A stretch of 64,000 nt of DNA from Leptospira kmetyi serovar Malaysia str. Bejo-Iso9 (GTDB lineage: Bacteria > Spirochaetota > Leptospiria > Leptospirales > Leptospiraceae), in the NCBI RefSeq assembly GCF_000243735.2, contig NZ_AHMP02000003.1, positions 2,502,001-2,566,000 on the forward strand, given 5' to 3'. The notes beneath the pieces are model-generated. The model saw only the letters and a list, made by a program, of their open reading frames with translations. It was not told the origin of the DNA and ran no database searches. Shown here piece after piece: positions 53,284 through 64,000 of the stretch (the stretch's first letter is position 1; each line of letters opens with the position of its first letter). The position numbers and the translations under genes were made by a program.

Positions 53284-53900
53284 CGTAAAGAAGCCGCTTC
53301 CATTTCCATATAATAATGATCCGGAATTTTTCCGGGCGGTCCGTTGAATTTTCTGGATTCGATCGTTTGAAACCCGAGTCCTTTGTAGAGCGCAATCGCG
53401 GCTTCGTTCTTTTGCGAAACGTCCAAAGAAAGTGTTTTGAGTTCCGGAAATTTTTTGGCCATAAAGCGGATCAATTCTTTGCCGATTCCTTTTCCTCTGT
53501 GTTTTTCGGAAACCGCGATATGTCCGAGATACAATCTTCCCGGTCTCGGAGGTTTGATCATTCCTTCGGTGGTCAATCCTCTTCCCATCACCTTGGGCGC
53601 GGAAAATCCATACACGGAAACGATTCGAAGCGCGGTGCCTCCGTTCAATAAGAGAAAAGAAGGTTGTCTATAACTCATGATCGCTCCGACGACTTCGCCG
53701 TTCGACTCCGCTACGAAATGATTGGTATAAGAGATCGTGTTCCCTTTTTTGATAAACGAAGTCCTTAAAAAATCGAAAGGGGTTTTACCGCTTTGTGTGA
53801 AAACGAAATCCCAAGCCGCGGGACCGGAAGAATAGATCAAGGGAACGATCGCTTCCACGTCTTTTGGTTCCGCGGGACGAATCTGAATCGAAGTTTTCAA
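53280..53900 (-). CDS. GNAT-family N-acetyltransferase
   Basis: This acetyltransferase of about 206 residues shows the acetyl-CoA motif LGHIAVSEKHRGKGIGKELIRFMAKKF, followed by LSLDVSQKNEAAIALYKGLGFQTIESR. GNAT proteins acetylate amines, often on proteins or small molecules. I prefer the TTG at 53900, which has GAGG 5 bases upstream; a GTG at 53912 would extend it by four codons but lacks an RBS. Its stop overlaps the thioesterase start. Confidence 0.9.
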   Translation of the reverse strand: MKTSIQIRPAEPKDVEAIVPLIYSSGPAAWDFVFTQSGKTPFDFLRTSFIKKGNTISYTNHFVAESNGEVVGAIMSYRQPSFLLLNGGTALRIVSVYGFSAPKVMGRGLTTEGMIKPPRPGRLYLGHIAVSEKHRGKGIGKELIRFMAKKFPELKTLSLDVSQKNEAAIALYKGLGFQTIESRKFNGPPGKIPDHYYMEMEAASLR

Positions 53901-53952
53901 AGGTTGCCTCACTCGAAGTTTTCGCTCCAGTTGAATCCGATCGCGATTCTTC

Positions 53953-54594
53953 TCAAGCGAGAAATTCCCTTTCGTTCACTCTGAGAATCGCCCTTAAAAC
54001 GTCGCTTCGGGTGAGAATTCCGATCACTTGAAACGTTTCGTTTACGACGGGAAGACATCCGATTCTTTCCTCGAAAAGAACCTTGGAAATTTCTCCGATG
54101 CCCGCGTGAATCTGCACCGAAAGAACTCTTTCTTTCATGATTTGTCCGATCGTTTTGCCGAGTTCGTTTTCGGAAAGATGATCGAGTTTCCATCGCATCC
54201 AATCCCGATCGGAAAGAATGCCGCATAACGCGTCGTTCGTATCGAGAACCGGAACATGTCTGAATCTTTTACGGACGAAAATCTCTTCCGCTCGATCGAT
54301 GGAATCGTTCTCTTCGAAACAAACCACGGAAGAAGTCATCAAGTCTTTGGCCGTAAGTGAAGAGATGGATTCTCCCTGATTGGATCGGATCCGATTTAAG
54401 GAAGAAACGTTTTTATATTCAGAGTCGATTCCTTGTCCGGTTTTTTTGGCCCGGTTTTTCGTTTCAAGATCCTGTTCCGATTCGATTTTTTTTACGGAGG
54501 AAGAAGGTGTGATCGAATGCAGAGGACGTATGATTTCGGGTTGAACCGGAGGAATATACGTTTCCGAAACTCCTCTCGTAACCCAGAAAAACAA
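53953..54594 (-). CDS. Protein with two CBS domains
   Basis: This 213-residue protein has a tail-like N-terminus of about 80 residues with no clear fold. A CBS pair follows ([58 protein letters not shown] and [55 protein letters not shown]). Such pairs bind adenine nucleotides such as AMP, ATP or c-di-AMP to regulate a partner. The start is 1 base beyond the J-domain gene stop, so they are one transcript. Confidence 0.9.
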   Translation of the reverse strand: MFFWVTRGVSETYIPPVQPEIIRPLHSITPSSSVKKIESEQDLETKNRAKKTGQGIDSEYKNVSSLNRIRSNQGESISSLTAKDLMTSSVVCFEENDSIDRAEEIFVRKRFRHVPVLDTNDALCGILSDRDWMRWKLDHLSENELGKTIGQIMKERVLSVQIHAGIGEISKVLFEERIGCLPVVNETFQVIGILTRSDVLRAILRVNEREFLA

Positions 54595-54595
54595 A

Positions 54596-55471
54596 TTAAC
54601 TCATCCTCATGATCAAAAAGTTATACGAGGCTATGATTCTTTGAGTCATCTCGAGTCCGTCCTTGTTGACGTCGGGATGATATTTTTTGATCAATTCCTT
54701 GAAACGTTTTTTCAATTCTTCCAAGGTGCAAGGCGCGTCGAATCCGAGAACGTCCAAATGTCTTTGTGTTTCCGGATCCATCTCCTGAAATACGGAAACC
54801 GGTTTTTTCTTTTTCGGTTTTTTGCGGAAGGTTCCGAACAATTCGTAGTAAGCGCGGTCTCTGTATTCTCTAGTGATTTCCCGGAGATGAAAGACTTTCG
54901 TATTCAAAATCGAGAATATATGATTTTTTAGAAATACGTCGGCTCCGTAATCGTTTTGAATCGACTTCAACTCGATAAAATCCGAAATTCCGTTTTCTAC
55001 GATTCTTTCGAAGTTGAATTTATCGTCGAAGTAAGAATCGAACGCGTCGTCGAAGTCCAAGGTCGCGGAGGATAAAAGCAGAAGAAGTTCTCGGTCGAGT
55101 TCGTGTCTTTCCAATCGCGTTTGGATCGTTTCCTTCAAACCGATCTGAAGTTCGGCGAGATGGTTATCGTCGAAGTATATTCCGTTTTTTGCAAATTCGT
55201 CGCCGATTCCTTCTATCTTCAGAATTTTGGACAGAAGTTGAACGAGGGAATCCGCGTGTGTTTCGTTAAAACCGGCGGCGGCTCTGGAGGAAAAATGAAC
55301 GTCGTTTCTCAGATCGTAAAAAATTCTATAGTAATCTTCCTTACGAATGTTCAACGCGGATATGATCTTTTCCACGGGGATATACCACTCGCAGTTCGTA
55401 CATACGGATTGGATCTCGAAAATAATATCCTCTAAAGAGGACCGAATCTGATCAAAACTTCGAGTCTGCAT
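54596..55471 (-). CDS. C-terminal J-domain protein
   Basis: This 291-residue protein has a C-terminal J-domain ([48 protein letters not shown], with the HPD tripeptide). This is unlike DnaJ, where it is N-terminal. The first 220 residues are helical and unknown. J-domains stimulate DnaK ATPase, so this is a specialised co-chaperone. It leads a leftward run with the CBS gene and probably the GNAT, thioesterase and AraC genes. Confidence 0.88.
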   Translation of the reverse strand: MQTRSFDQIRSSLEDIIFEIQSVCTNCEWYIPVEKIISALNIRKEDYYRIFYDLRNDVHFSSRAAAGFNETHADSLVQLLSKILKIEGIGDEFAKNGIYFDDNHLAELQIGLKETIQTRLERHELDRELLLLLSSATLDFDDAFDSYFDDKFNFERIVENGISDFIELKSIQNDYGADVFLKNHIFSILNTKVFHLREITREYRDRAYYELFGTFRKKPKKKKPVSVFQEMDPETQRHLDVLGFDAPCTLEELKKRFKELIKKYHPDVNKDGLEMTQRIIASYNFLIMRMS

Positions 55472-55616
55472 ACTCTTCTACTTCCAGATTTTCAACCCTT
55501 GCAAATCCGTTCATCAATTCTTTTTCCGATTAGACTTCCGGATTCGAATCGGAAATCTTCCCGAGCGTAGAAAAAAGGTTTGCTCGGATCGTTTCCTAAG
55601 CCCATCCATCCTTATT

Positions 55617-57502
55617 ATGCTTCCTTTAATCGCCGTTCTTGCTTGTTTTCTGGTTTATTTTCTCGGTTATAAATTCTACTCGGGTTATATCTCCAAATCC
55701 ATCTTCGAACTGAAGGACAATCAGGAAGATACTCCGGCCCACAAGCTGAACGACGGAGTGGATTACCTTCCCACAAAACCTATCGTTTTATTTGGTCATC
55801 ATTACGCGTCCATTGCGGGACTTGCTCCGGTTTTAGGACCTGCGGTCGCGGTCATCTGGGGCTGGCTTCCCGCGATGGTCTGGGTCGTATTCGGAAGCAT
55901 CTTCATGGGTTGTGTGCACGACTTCGGAGCGCTCGTAGTTTCCGTCCGCAATCAGGGAAAAAGTATCGGACAAGTCGCGGAGGATCTGTTGGGTCATCGC
56001 GCGAGAAGTTTGTTTCACGCGATCATATTCTTTCTGGTCGCATTAGCAATGGGAGTGTTCGTTCTTGTTCTTGCGGAAATGTTTTCCGCGGACCCGAAGG
56101 CGCACGTAACGCCGACCGCAACCACAACAAACGCGCCGGTAGAAGAAAAGAAGATTCCTTCGACCGCGACGCCGACTTCGAAAACGTCGGACAAGGACGT
56201 TCATGATCATCCGAGCGAAATCAGAACCTCGGAAAAACCTTCCATCAAATTGAGAAGTCATTTCCCGGAAGCGGTGATCCCTTCGGCGGCGATCATGATT
56301 CTCGCGGTGATGATGGGTTATCTACATTACAAAAAAGGAATGAACCTTACTCCGCTTACGGTATTCAGCGTTCTTGCGACCCTCGCTTCGATGGTCTTGG
56401 GAATGCAGGAAAACGTTCTGACTTGGACCGGACTGAGTCACATTGAAACTTCTCCGTCCACGGGCACTTGGAAATATATCCTTCTTTTTTACGCGTTTTT
56501 GGCTTCGGTGACTCCGATCTGGTTGTTGTTACAAAGCCGGGATTATATCAATTCCTTTCTTTTGTATCTGGGAATCATTCTGATCTACGTAGGATTTTTT
56601 GCGGGCGCAGTTCTTCAGAGTTTTCCGTCCTTCAACGCGGAAGCGATCCGAACCGAATCGATCGGACTCGATCTCGTTCCGTTCGTGTTCATCACGATCG
56701 CTTGCGGCGCGGTTTCCGGATTTCACGCGTTAGTCAGCTCGGGAACCACTGCGAAACAATTGGATAAGGAAGTGGACGCGAGACCGATCGGTTACGGAGG
56801 AATGATCGGCGAATCGCTGTTAGGTTTATCGGCGGTCATCGCGTGTACGATCGGATTCGCTTCTTCGGAAGAATGGAGCGGATTCTATCGTTCCTGGTCG
56901 GGCATACAAGGATTGGCTCCGCAGGTCGGGGCTTATATCTACGGAACGGGAAGATTCTTATCTCAGATCGGAATCCCGGAGTCCTTCGGACAAGGTTTTA
57001 TCGCATTGATCGTAATCAGCTTTGCGTTGACTTCTCTGGATTCCGCGACAAGACTTCTTCGTTACAACATCGAAGAGATCGCGGAATCGACCCGAATCTC
57101 CTGGATTCAAACGTTAGTTGGCAATCGTTACGTTTCCAGTCTCATCGCGTGCGCGGCGATCGGATTCTTTGCGTTTATGGAAATCGAACAGGACGGAAAG
57201 AAAAAACCGGCCGGACTCGCGCTTTGGAAACTTTTCGGAACGACGAACCAGCTTTTAGCGGGGCTTGCGCTTTTGGTCGTCACCGTTTTTCTTTTAAAAT
57301 CCAAGAAAAGAATCAAAGTGTCCTTTATACCGATGTTGTTCGTTTTATCCGTGACTCTTTGGGCGATGATTCGAAACTTTTTCGATTTTTTAACCGGACC
57401 TTCTCCGAATCTTCTTCTTGCGGGAGTGGGCGGAACCTTGATCGTCCTCACCGTTTGGCTTTTGATTGAAGCGACCTTAACCTGGAATCGTATTAGAAAA
57501 GT

Positions 57503-57506
<4 letters not shown>
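55617..57506 (+). CDS. cstA: CstA-family peptide/pyruvate transporter
   Basis: This 629-residue membrane protein has about 15 helices and the CstA signatures [98 protein letters not shown] and [17 protein letters not shown]. CstA takes up peptides or pyruvate under carbon starvation. It is a little shorter than E. coli CstA (701 residues). A low-complexity T/P/K linker of about 60 residues lies near residues 157-217. It overlaps the Nudix start by 4 bases. Confidence 0.95.
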
Positions 57507-58051
<545 letters not shown>

Positions 58052-58082
58052 TCGACAAGGGTTCTCCCGCATTTAAAAAAAT

Positions 58083-59897
58083 ATGGGAAAAAAAACGTAC
58101 CAAATAAGAATGTACTGTATGCGGAGCGGAATTCGTTTAACAAGTACGTCCTTTTTTCTTCTTATCTTTCTGTCCGTTCCTCTCTTCGCGGATTCATTTT
58201 TAAAAACGAACACGGATACTTTTTCTCCGAACTGGGACGGAAAAAACGACGTGCTCGAATTTAAGATTTCCAAAACCGCGCTTCCCCGTCTCGCGGATTG
58301 GGAACTCGTGATTAAAAACTCGAACGACGATATCGTAAAAACTTTCCGAGCCGATCATAGACGCAAAAAGGGATTCTCTCTCGTCCCGTTTTTACAGGAC
58401 GATACGAAATTATCTCCTTTGGAAATCGTAATCCCCGAATCGATCCTCTGGTCCGGAGACGATTCCAAGGGATTCTTACTTCCCGACGGAGAATACAAAT
58501 ACAGACTGAGGTTCGTCACCGAGAATAAGGAGAATCTTTTGTCCGAGGAGAAGAGCGTCTTCTTGGATTCAAGACCTCCGAGTTCCGAAATCGGCGCAAA
58601 GACAAGAGTTCTGTTCTCGAACGGAGATAGAAACTCTTCGAGGATCAACGTTTCCCAAAAGGTTTCGGGAGAATCTTCGGATCTATTTACCGGAGAATTC
58701 GTGGACGCAGAAGGAAGAATCGTTAAGTCCTATTCCTGGAAACTCAAGGACGTTCCTTACGTTTTGAGTTGGGATGGAACAGATTTTTCTAATAAACCTT
58801 TGTCTAATGGACTTTACACCTATCGTTTGATCGGAATCGATAAGGGAAAAAACGAATCGATCTCCGTATTAAACGATCTTACCGTTCGCAACGAAACGAT
58901 CGGAGTGGATCTTTTTTCTGATTCTAAACTTTATTCTTATTCGGCGGGAAGCCTGCGAAACTTTGCGCGGTTTTCTCCGTATATTTCCCCTAAGATCAAA
59001 ACCGATTCTTACGAAATCGAAATCTTTCAGAAAAAAGGCGCGGAAGAAAAAAGCGTCTATCGTTTGCGGGATACGGGAGAACCGAACGCGGAATGGAAAT
59101 GGGATTTGAGAAATCAAACCGGAGATTTCGTTTCCGAAGGAATCTACTTCTATCGCCTAACGGTGCATAGTCGATACGAACGATATCAGTCCGTTCCTTC
59201 CTCGTTCGAAATCACGAAAGAATCCTTCGGTCTCGATTTGTCAGTTTCCACAAAGGAATTTTCTCCGGACAACGACGGCAAAAACGATCTATTAAAAATC
59301 TACCTGGATCATAGCGGAATTCCGCTCCAATCCTGGGAAGTAACGTTATACGAAATTCCTCCTTACACTTCGATCAAACGAAAAATCAAAACGTGGTCGG
59401 GCGAAGGCCAACCTTGTCCGGAAATTCTTTGGGAGGGTTTGGACGAGTCCGGCGTTCGAGTGGGTTCCTTGAGCGAATTTTACTTTGAATGGAAATACGC
59501 CGATACGTTCGGAAGAGAGTCTAACGGAAAAGGAGCCGAATTCAAAACCGGAATCCTAATTGTGGAGGAGGACAACTCTTTGAGAATTTCCATTCCCGAA
59601 TCGCAGGTCGAAGCGAGATGGTGGAGTCTTCCCGGAAAGATCCGCTCCGTGTTAAACGAATTCCCCGGATATAAGATCGAATTACAATCTCATTCGTCCC
59701 ACCAAGGGGACGAGGAAGTCAATCAGGTCGGAACCGAAGACAGGGCCAGAACCGCGTTCGAATATTTTTTTTCCAAGACTGCCCCCTTCGGAAGAATGCG
59801 TTTCCGAGGTTACGGAGAAACACTCCCTCTGGTTCCGGGTTCGGGTAAATACGAGGCGGATAAAAATCAAAGAATCGATTTTTATCTTTCTCCTTGA
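58083..59897 (+). CDS. Exported FlgD-Ig-like / OmpA-like protein
   Basis: This 604-residue protein has a basic N-terminus and a signal peptide (about residues 14-37); a shorter start at 58119 is also possible. Two or more FlgD-Ig-like repeats follow, as shown by [14 protein letters not shown] (about 47-60) and [14 protein letters not shown] later, each leading to WELVIKN/WEVTLYE and [16 protein letters not shown] strands. The last 95 residues are an OmpA-like peptidoglycan-binding domain ([34 protein letters not shown] ... [15 protein letters not shown]). It probably links the outer membrane or a surface structure to peptidoglycan. Confidence 0.85.
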   Translation: MGKKTYQIRMYCMRSGIRLTSTSFFLLIFLSVPLFADSFLKTNTDTFSPNWDGKNDVLEFKISKTALPRLADWELVIKNSNDDIVKTFRADHRRKKGFSLVPFLQDDTKLSPLEIVIPESILWSGDDSKGFLLPDGEYKYRLRFVTENKENLLSEEKSVFLDSRPPSSEIGAKTRVLFSNGDRNSSRINVSQKVSGESSDLFTGEFVDAEGRIVKSYSWKLKDVPYVLSWDGTDFSNKPLSNGLYTYRLIGIDKGKNESISVLNDLTVRNETIGVDLFSDSKLYSYSAGSLRNFARFSPYISPKIKTDSYEIEIFQKKGAEEKSVYRLRDTGEPNAEWKWDLRNQTGDFVSEGIYFYRLTVHSRYERYQSVPSSFEITKESFGLDLSVSTKEFSPDNDGKNDLLKIYLDHSGIPLQSWEVTLYEIPPYTSIKRKIKTWSGEGQPCPEILWEGLDESGVRVGSLSEFYFEWKYADTFGRESNGKGAEFKTGILIVEEDNSLRISIPESQVEARWWSLPGKIRSVLNEFPGYKIELQSHSSHQGDEEVNQVGTEDRARTAFEYFFSKTAPFGRMRFRGYGETLPLVPGSGKYEADKNQRIDFYLSP

Positions 59898-59903
59898 TAC
59901 GTT

Positions 59904-60650
59904 ATGTGCACCGCAATCATCTACAGAGACCCGAGCAGAAAGATCGTAGGTTTGGGATTCAATCGGGACGAATCCGTTAAAAGAAAACCGGCGGTTTCCC
60001 CGGTGAAAATCGGAAACGGACCTACGTTCGCAATTGCCCCGTTAGACGGCGATTACGGCGGAACCTGGATCGGCGCCAATTCTTCCGGTGAAATTTTTTG
60101 CCTTTTGAATTTCTACGAGGCCACTCTGAAACTTTTAAGAAATCCCACGAGCAGAGGGCTTCTCGTACGTTCCTGTTTGTTAAGCGAAGTCAAACCGCAA
60201 GAACTGGAAGCCAAGGATCTGGAGAATTTTTATCCGTTCAAACTCGTAAAAATCACCTTGGACAAAACGGACATCTTCGTCTGGGACGGAAAAGAACTCT
60301 CCACAACTTCCTACGCAGATACGTTTCAAATTCTCGGAAGCTCGTTTACGCAAGGTCCGAAGGCTCAGGTTTCCAGAGAACAGGTCTTTCAAGCGGAGTA
60401 TCTTCCGAAAATTCTTCCGGACTCGAAGGAATTTCTGGCCTTGTCCAAAAATTTTCTAACCTCTCATCTTCCCGAAAAAGGCGCACTCTCGCCTTGTATG
60501 CACAGAAGGGACGCACATACGGTTTCCAAAACGGAGATCGTTCTCCAAGAGAATGAGTTGACTCTCACATACCAGGAAGGACAACCTTGTGAATCTCCGG
60601 ATCCGAAGGTTTTCAATTTGACTTTGACGGAATTTTCGGTATTCGAATAG
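59904..60650 (+). CDS. NRDE/TANGO2-family protein
   Basis: This 248-residue protein begins [33 protein letters not shown] and has [24 protein letters not shown], the signature of the NRDE (TANGO2) family. Cys2 at the N-terminus fits an N-terminal-nucleophile hydrolase fold. The family has been linked to heme or lipid handling but no reaction is settled. It is 6 bases after the FlgD-Ig/OmpA gene and 8 bases before the PilZ gene, within a five-gene rightward run. Confidence 0.9.
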   Translation: MCTAIIYRDPSRKIVGLGFNRDESVKRKPAVSPVKIGNGPTFAIAPLDGDYGGTWIGANSSGEIFCLLNFYEATLKLLRNPTSRGLLVRSCLLSEVKPQELEAKDLENFYPFKLVKITLDKTDIFVWDGKELSTTSYADTFQILGSSFTQGPKAQVSREQVFQAEYLPKILPDSKEFLALSKNFLTSHLPEKGALSPCMHRRDAHTVSKTEIVLQENELTLTYQEGQPCESPDPKVFNLTLTEFSVFE

Positions 60651-60658
60651 TATAACTT

Positions 60659-61039
60659 ATGGCTGACACGAAGTCCTTATTCAACGATTCATTTGAGTAC
60701 AGAGATCCCGCTCTTCAAAAAAGAAAAAATGCTCGGGTGAAAGTGACTTTGGACGCGGAGATGTCGATCAAAGGAAAACAGGAAAGACATCCAGTCACCA
60801 TTCTCGACATAGGAACTGGCGGCGTTGCGTTGGATTCAAGAATGACGATGTTCGAAGGGGACCGTATTCATCTTCACGCGAGAATCAACGGAAAGGAACT
60901 GACCCTCGAAGCGGAAATCATTCGTTCCTCCGGAAAAAAAATGAACAGCATCTTCGTAAACATCGCGGACGAACACAAGAACGAAATCCAAGAACTCATT
61001 CATAAAAAGTTTTTCGAAAAAGATAAAAAACTGAGCTGA
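60659..61039 (+). CDS. Single-domain PilZ protein
   Basis: This 126-residue protein has PilZ motifs: [18 protein letters not shown] (RxxxR-like) and [13 protein letters not shown] (D/NxSxxG-like, here DIGTGG), followed by [27 protein letters not shown]. It probably binds c-di-GMP and alters a partner's activity. The last gene of the CstA-led run, it ends 2 bases before the convergent lipoprotein stop. Confidence 0.9.
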   Translation: MADTKSLFNDSFEYRDPALQKRKNARVKVTLDAEMSIKGKQERHPVTILDIGTGGVALDSRMTMFEGDRIHLHARINGKELTLEAEIIRSSGKKMNSIFVNIADEHKNEIQELIHKKFFEKDKKLS

Positions 61040-61041
61040 GT

Positions 61042-61578
61042 CTATGGAACCGATTCGATGATTTGATAGGTAGCATTCGCGCTTCTACAAAAACTCGGCA
61101 TACATACAAACTTAATTCCGGCTGGATAACCCGTCAATGTCTCCGGATACGTCTTCGTCAAATACGAACTAGCGACAGCCCCGAGCATTCTTCCTGACGC
61201 GGCCGTTGTGTCGCTGTAGACATACCAAGAGAATCCATCGACAATCTCGCGATCCGAGCATTTACAGCGTAGATCGGTCCCTACGCTTACGGTAGTTGTA
61301 TTGATCAAGGCATTGGCGTTCACGTCAAAAATTTGATTTCCGGTCCCGGGAACATAACAGGTCGCAAACGAGGATTGCAATTCTCCGTTGCCGGTGCAAC
61401 GAAACGGTGTAGTGGTGCGAGAATTGGAAGCAGAGCCCAACACGAGAAAAATTAAGCTGTCTTTAAGATCAAGGTCCGGTTTCGGAGGTTGAGAATACGG
61501 ATTTTGAAGAGGAATATTTTCGCAATCCATCATCAACAAACAAAATATTACACAGACGATTCCGCTTTTAAATTCCAT
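61042..61578 (-). CDS. Small lipoprotein, paralogue of the next gene
   Basis: This 178-residue protein has a signal peptide with lipobox LLMMDC. The C-terminal part reads TTTVSVGTDLRCKCSDREIVDGFSWYVYSD, then VASSYLTKTYPETLTGYPAGIKFVCMPSF and ends IIESVP. The same order (TITAGTPLKCVSEDEGPGSWYDYD, SDFLSYFPIRLINYPAGRSYACVPE, IDSIP) is found in the gene at 61626, so they are tandem paralogues. Cys pairs suggest disulfides. Function unknown. Confidence 0.78.
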   Translation of the reverse strand: MEFKSGIVCVIFCLLMMDCENIPLQNPYSQPPKPDLDLKDSLIFLVLGSASNSRTTTPFRCTGNGELQSSFATCYVPGTGNQIFDVNANALINTTTVSVGTDLRCKCSDREIVDGFSWYVYSDTTAASGRMLGAVASSYLTKTYPETLTGYPAGIKFVCMPSFCRSANATYQIIESVP

Positions 61579-61625
61579 ATCTCCTCCCGGTAGAAATCAT
61601 ATTTTAATTTTAGAATATACAATAT

Positions 61626-62111
61626 TCATGGAATCGAATCGATCTTTTGAAACCCTCGAAAACTATATGACGCTTCAGGTACACACGCATAAGATCTTCC
61701 GGCAGGATAGTTTATCAAACGAATCGGAAAATAACTGAGAAAATCCGAAGTCACAGCCGACAAAGCTTGTTTAAGTTCGACCTTGTTTGGATCGTAATCA
61801 TACCAAGATCCTGGGCCTTCGTCTTCGGAGACACATTTTAAAGGTGTACCTGCGGTGATCGTAGAATTGGAAACGGGGACCCCGCTATTACCATTCAGGA
61901 TCATCTTAGTTCCCACCGGATGAAAACATTCGAGATTTCCACCGATTCGAATCGCTCCCGGAGTGTCACAAAAAGCTTGGCGTTGAATCGTATTCGCAAG
62001 CACAACAAGACTATCCGAGTCGCTTGAATCTGTTTTTGGTACACAAACTAGAACAAACCAAACCGAGATGAAAATTACAAGCGAATGGACCCTATTCATT
62101 TTTTGGATCAT
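61626..62111 (-). CDS. Small lipoprotein, paralogue of the previous gene
   Basis: This 161-residue protein has a signal peptide and a permissive lipobox (VLVC). Mature sequence: CDTPGAIRIGGNLECFHPVGTKMILNGNSG, then the shared TITAGTPLKC...YPAGRSYACVPE...IDSIP pattern with the gene at 61042, only 47 bases away. Similarity is modest but runs in the same order over most of the length. An ATG at 62099 is an alternative start. Function unknown. Confidence 0.75.
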   Translation of the reverse strand: MIQKMNRVHSLVIFISVWFVLVCVPKTDSSDSDSLVVLANTIQRQAFCDTPGAIRIGGNLECFHPVGTKMILNGNSGVPVSNSTITAGTPLKCVSEDEGPGSWYDYDPNKVELKQALSAVTSDFLSYFPIRLINYPAGRSYACVPEASYSFRGFQKIDSIP

Positions 62112-62270
62112 ATCCGAACGGAGTTCGAAAGCAAACTAAAACTGAAAAATTTGAAATAAAAACGAAAAACCGAGAAAAAATTTTTTCGATTTTCTGCAGA
62201 AAATGAAACACAATGGAACTTTAATATACCAATTCTGGTCTCGGCATATCCAAACCAAAAGCAAAACCGC

Positions 62271-62615
62271 TTACGGAACCTCGTTTCCTTCCACAACGAC
62301 CGCTTCTCCTCCAAAACACAAGATCGGAAACAAAGGAATCAAACAAAAAGGCGCTCTCATCCGAACGTCCGCGTTTCTTAAAATCGGACTTCCACTTTCC
62401 GCCTCCGCTTGTTTTAGATAAGAATGGAGCCCGACGGGTTTAAGATAAAAAATTCCGAATCTGATTTTCCAAAAGTTCGTCGGCTTGGAGATCGTCGTAT
62501 CGATTTTGTCCTTCGGCTTCTCCAAAGATAGATACGAAATTTTTTTCGGCGGAGAAGAACAGCCGATCAACGTCCACACGCACAAAAAAAGTATAATGAG
62601 CGGTTTTGATTTCAT
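62271..62615 (-). CDS. Small lipoprotein, unknown function
   Basis: The start is the ATG at 62615, with AGGAGG just upstream, giving 114 residues. The signal peptide ends in a lipobox (LCVWTLIGC). The mature part has FWKIRFGIFYLKPVGLHSYLKQAEAESGSPILRNADVRMRAPFCLIPLFPILCFGGEAVVVEG, with a hydrophobic loop near the end. Its start overlaps the stop of the gene at 62612 (ATGA), so they are one unit. It may be a TRL-like leptospiral lipoprotein. Confidence 0.75.
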   Translation of the reverse strand: MKSKPLIILFLCVWTLIGCSSPPKKISYLSLEKPKDKIDTTISKPTNFWKIRFGIFYLKPVGLHSYLKQAEAESGSPILRNADVRMRAPFCLIPLFPILCFGGEAVVVEGNEVP

Positions 62616-62983
62616 TTTTCCTCCTCGGTTTTGATTTGATCGCTGTTCCAGGCGAATCCTTTGATCTTGATACAATTCAAAGGAGGAAACATTCCGGTCG
62701 TATGGGTCACTTCCGCGTTTAAGATCGTATCGTATTTCCGTTCCGTTTGAATCAAAGCGTTTTCAAACGCCTTGGCAAGACTGAAGGAGATTCCGCAATC
62801 CTTCCCTTCCGAAATTTCCCCTCTCAACGTTCGGATATCTTCCGGAATTTTCTTTCCTTTCAGATTTCCGTAAGAAAGAAGATAAACGTTTTCGGTCGTG
62901 GAACAGGCCGTGATCCACATCGATATAAGAATGAATCCGAAAAATTCTTTCGTAAAAGAATTTCGGCGATCCGTATTTTTCAT
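62612..62983 (-). CDS. Small lipoprotein, unknown function (TRL-like?)
   Basis: This 123-residue protein has a signal peptide ending in lipobox MWITAC. The mature part has KDCGISFSLAKAFENALIQTERKYDTILNAEVTHTTGMFPPLNCIKIKGFA, with two Cys that could pair. The helix followed by strands and a CIxVxG end recalls TRL-type small lipoproteins, a weak match. First gene of a two-gene leftward unit. Function unknown. Confidence 0.72.
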   Translation of the reverse strand: MKNTDRRNSFTKEFFGFILISMWITACSTTENVYLLSYGNLKGKKIPEDIRTLRGEISEGKDCGISFSLAKAFENALIQTERKYDTILNAEVTHTTGMFPPLNCIKIKGFAWNSDQIKTEEEK

Positions 62984-63310
62984 CGTTCCTCGCAGTTCGT
63001 CTTTTTAAACTACAAAAAGAACGCCCGAATTTGCAAATGCATTCCGGATTTCAGGAACAATTCTTACTAAAACATTCAATTTTTAGAATATATTAAAATT
63101 CTGTTTTTATATCGGAGGCGGTCGCAAATTCGCGTTAAAAAGAATTCCGATTATAATTCCAAGAACACCGCAAACGACCTTTCAGAAATCCGCCGCGAAG
63201 GACTCTCTTCAATTTGTAAGATGACTTGCGGACATAATTTCAAAAAAAGGGAACTTTCTATTATTTCCGATCCGATTGAATTCCGAACTTGGATTTCCCG
63301 AAAATAAAGT
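62984..63310. other. Gene-free divergent region
   Basis: A 327-base AT-rich gap between divergent genes. It holds short runs such as TTTTTAGAATATATTAAAATTCTG-like sequence near 63080-63105 and no open frame I can support. Promoters for both flanking units probably lie here but none stands out. Confidence 0.5.

Positions 63311-64000
<690 letters not shown>

Overview
The window looks like the chromosome of a spirochaete of the genus Leptospira, probably a pathogen-clade species of moderate GC. This rests on several traits: lipoproteins with permissive lipoboxes, 7TMR-DISM receptors, many SpoIIE, STAS and PilZ signalling proteins, FlgD-Ig and OmpA envelope proteins, a crotonyl-CoA carboxylase/reductase, and short dispersed hairpin repeats. 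The species call is inference. There are about 64 protein genes (one cut at each edge, one apparently frameshifted) and one tRNA. I see no rRNA, insertion sequence, prophage or CRISPR.

Layout. 1-3298: end of a SpoIIE phosphatase, two envelope proteins and a STAS anti-anti-sigma factor (partner switching). 3387-10860: AraC regulator, Mpo1-like membrane protein, DUF1569 protein, metal-dependent hydrolase-like protein, tRNA-Val, MFS transporter, HEAT-repeat protein, PhaR-like regulator, pseudo-receiver protein, KTSC protein. 10918-16981: three small regulatory units, each with a clear palindrome: MarR with a peroxiredoxin, PadR with two membrane-anchored proteins, and an ankyrin membrane protein with TetR; PPK2 follows. 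17062-21517: FliG-like protein, DUF2071 protein, repeat-rich spacer, crotonyl-CoA carboxylase/reductase, short adenylate-forming enzyme. 21783-34185: large signalling proteins, namely SpoIIE-TPR overlapping PilZ-acyltransferase, a three-part isochorismatase-like/kinase-like/phosphatase fusion, and two tandem 7TMR-DISM cyclase homologues with damaged active sites. 34250-45955: CBM9-like protein, AraC/NmrA divergent pair, PEBP protein, an intact membrane adenylate cyclase, a frameshifted propeller protein, Tag glycosylase, DUF952 and DUF2804 proteins, and a propeller lipoprotein. 46060-55471: SbcD/SbcC-like pair, lipoprotein, RlmD/TrmA-type methyltransferase, ankyrin protein, and a leftward run (J-domain, CBS, GNAT, thioesterase, AraC). 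55617-61039: rightward run CstA, Nudix, FlgD-Ig/OmpA, NRDE, PilZ. 61042-64000: four small lipoproteins and an unknown exported protein running off the end.

The dominant theme is signal transduction: two SpoIIE phosphatases, a STAS protein, two PilZ proteins, three class III cyclase homologues and seven DNA-binding regulators (three AraC, one each of MarR, PadR and TetR, plus PhaR-like). The best candidates for something new are the 782-residue fusion at 27479-29827, the tandem divergent cyclases at 29853-34185, the coupled SpoIIE-TPR/PilZ-acyltransferase pair, and the twin-palindrome ankyrin/TetR locus.
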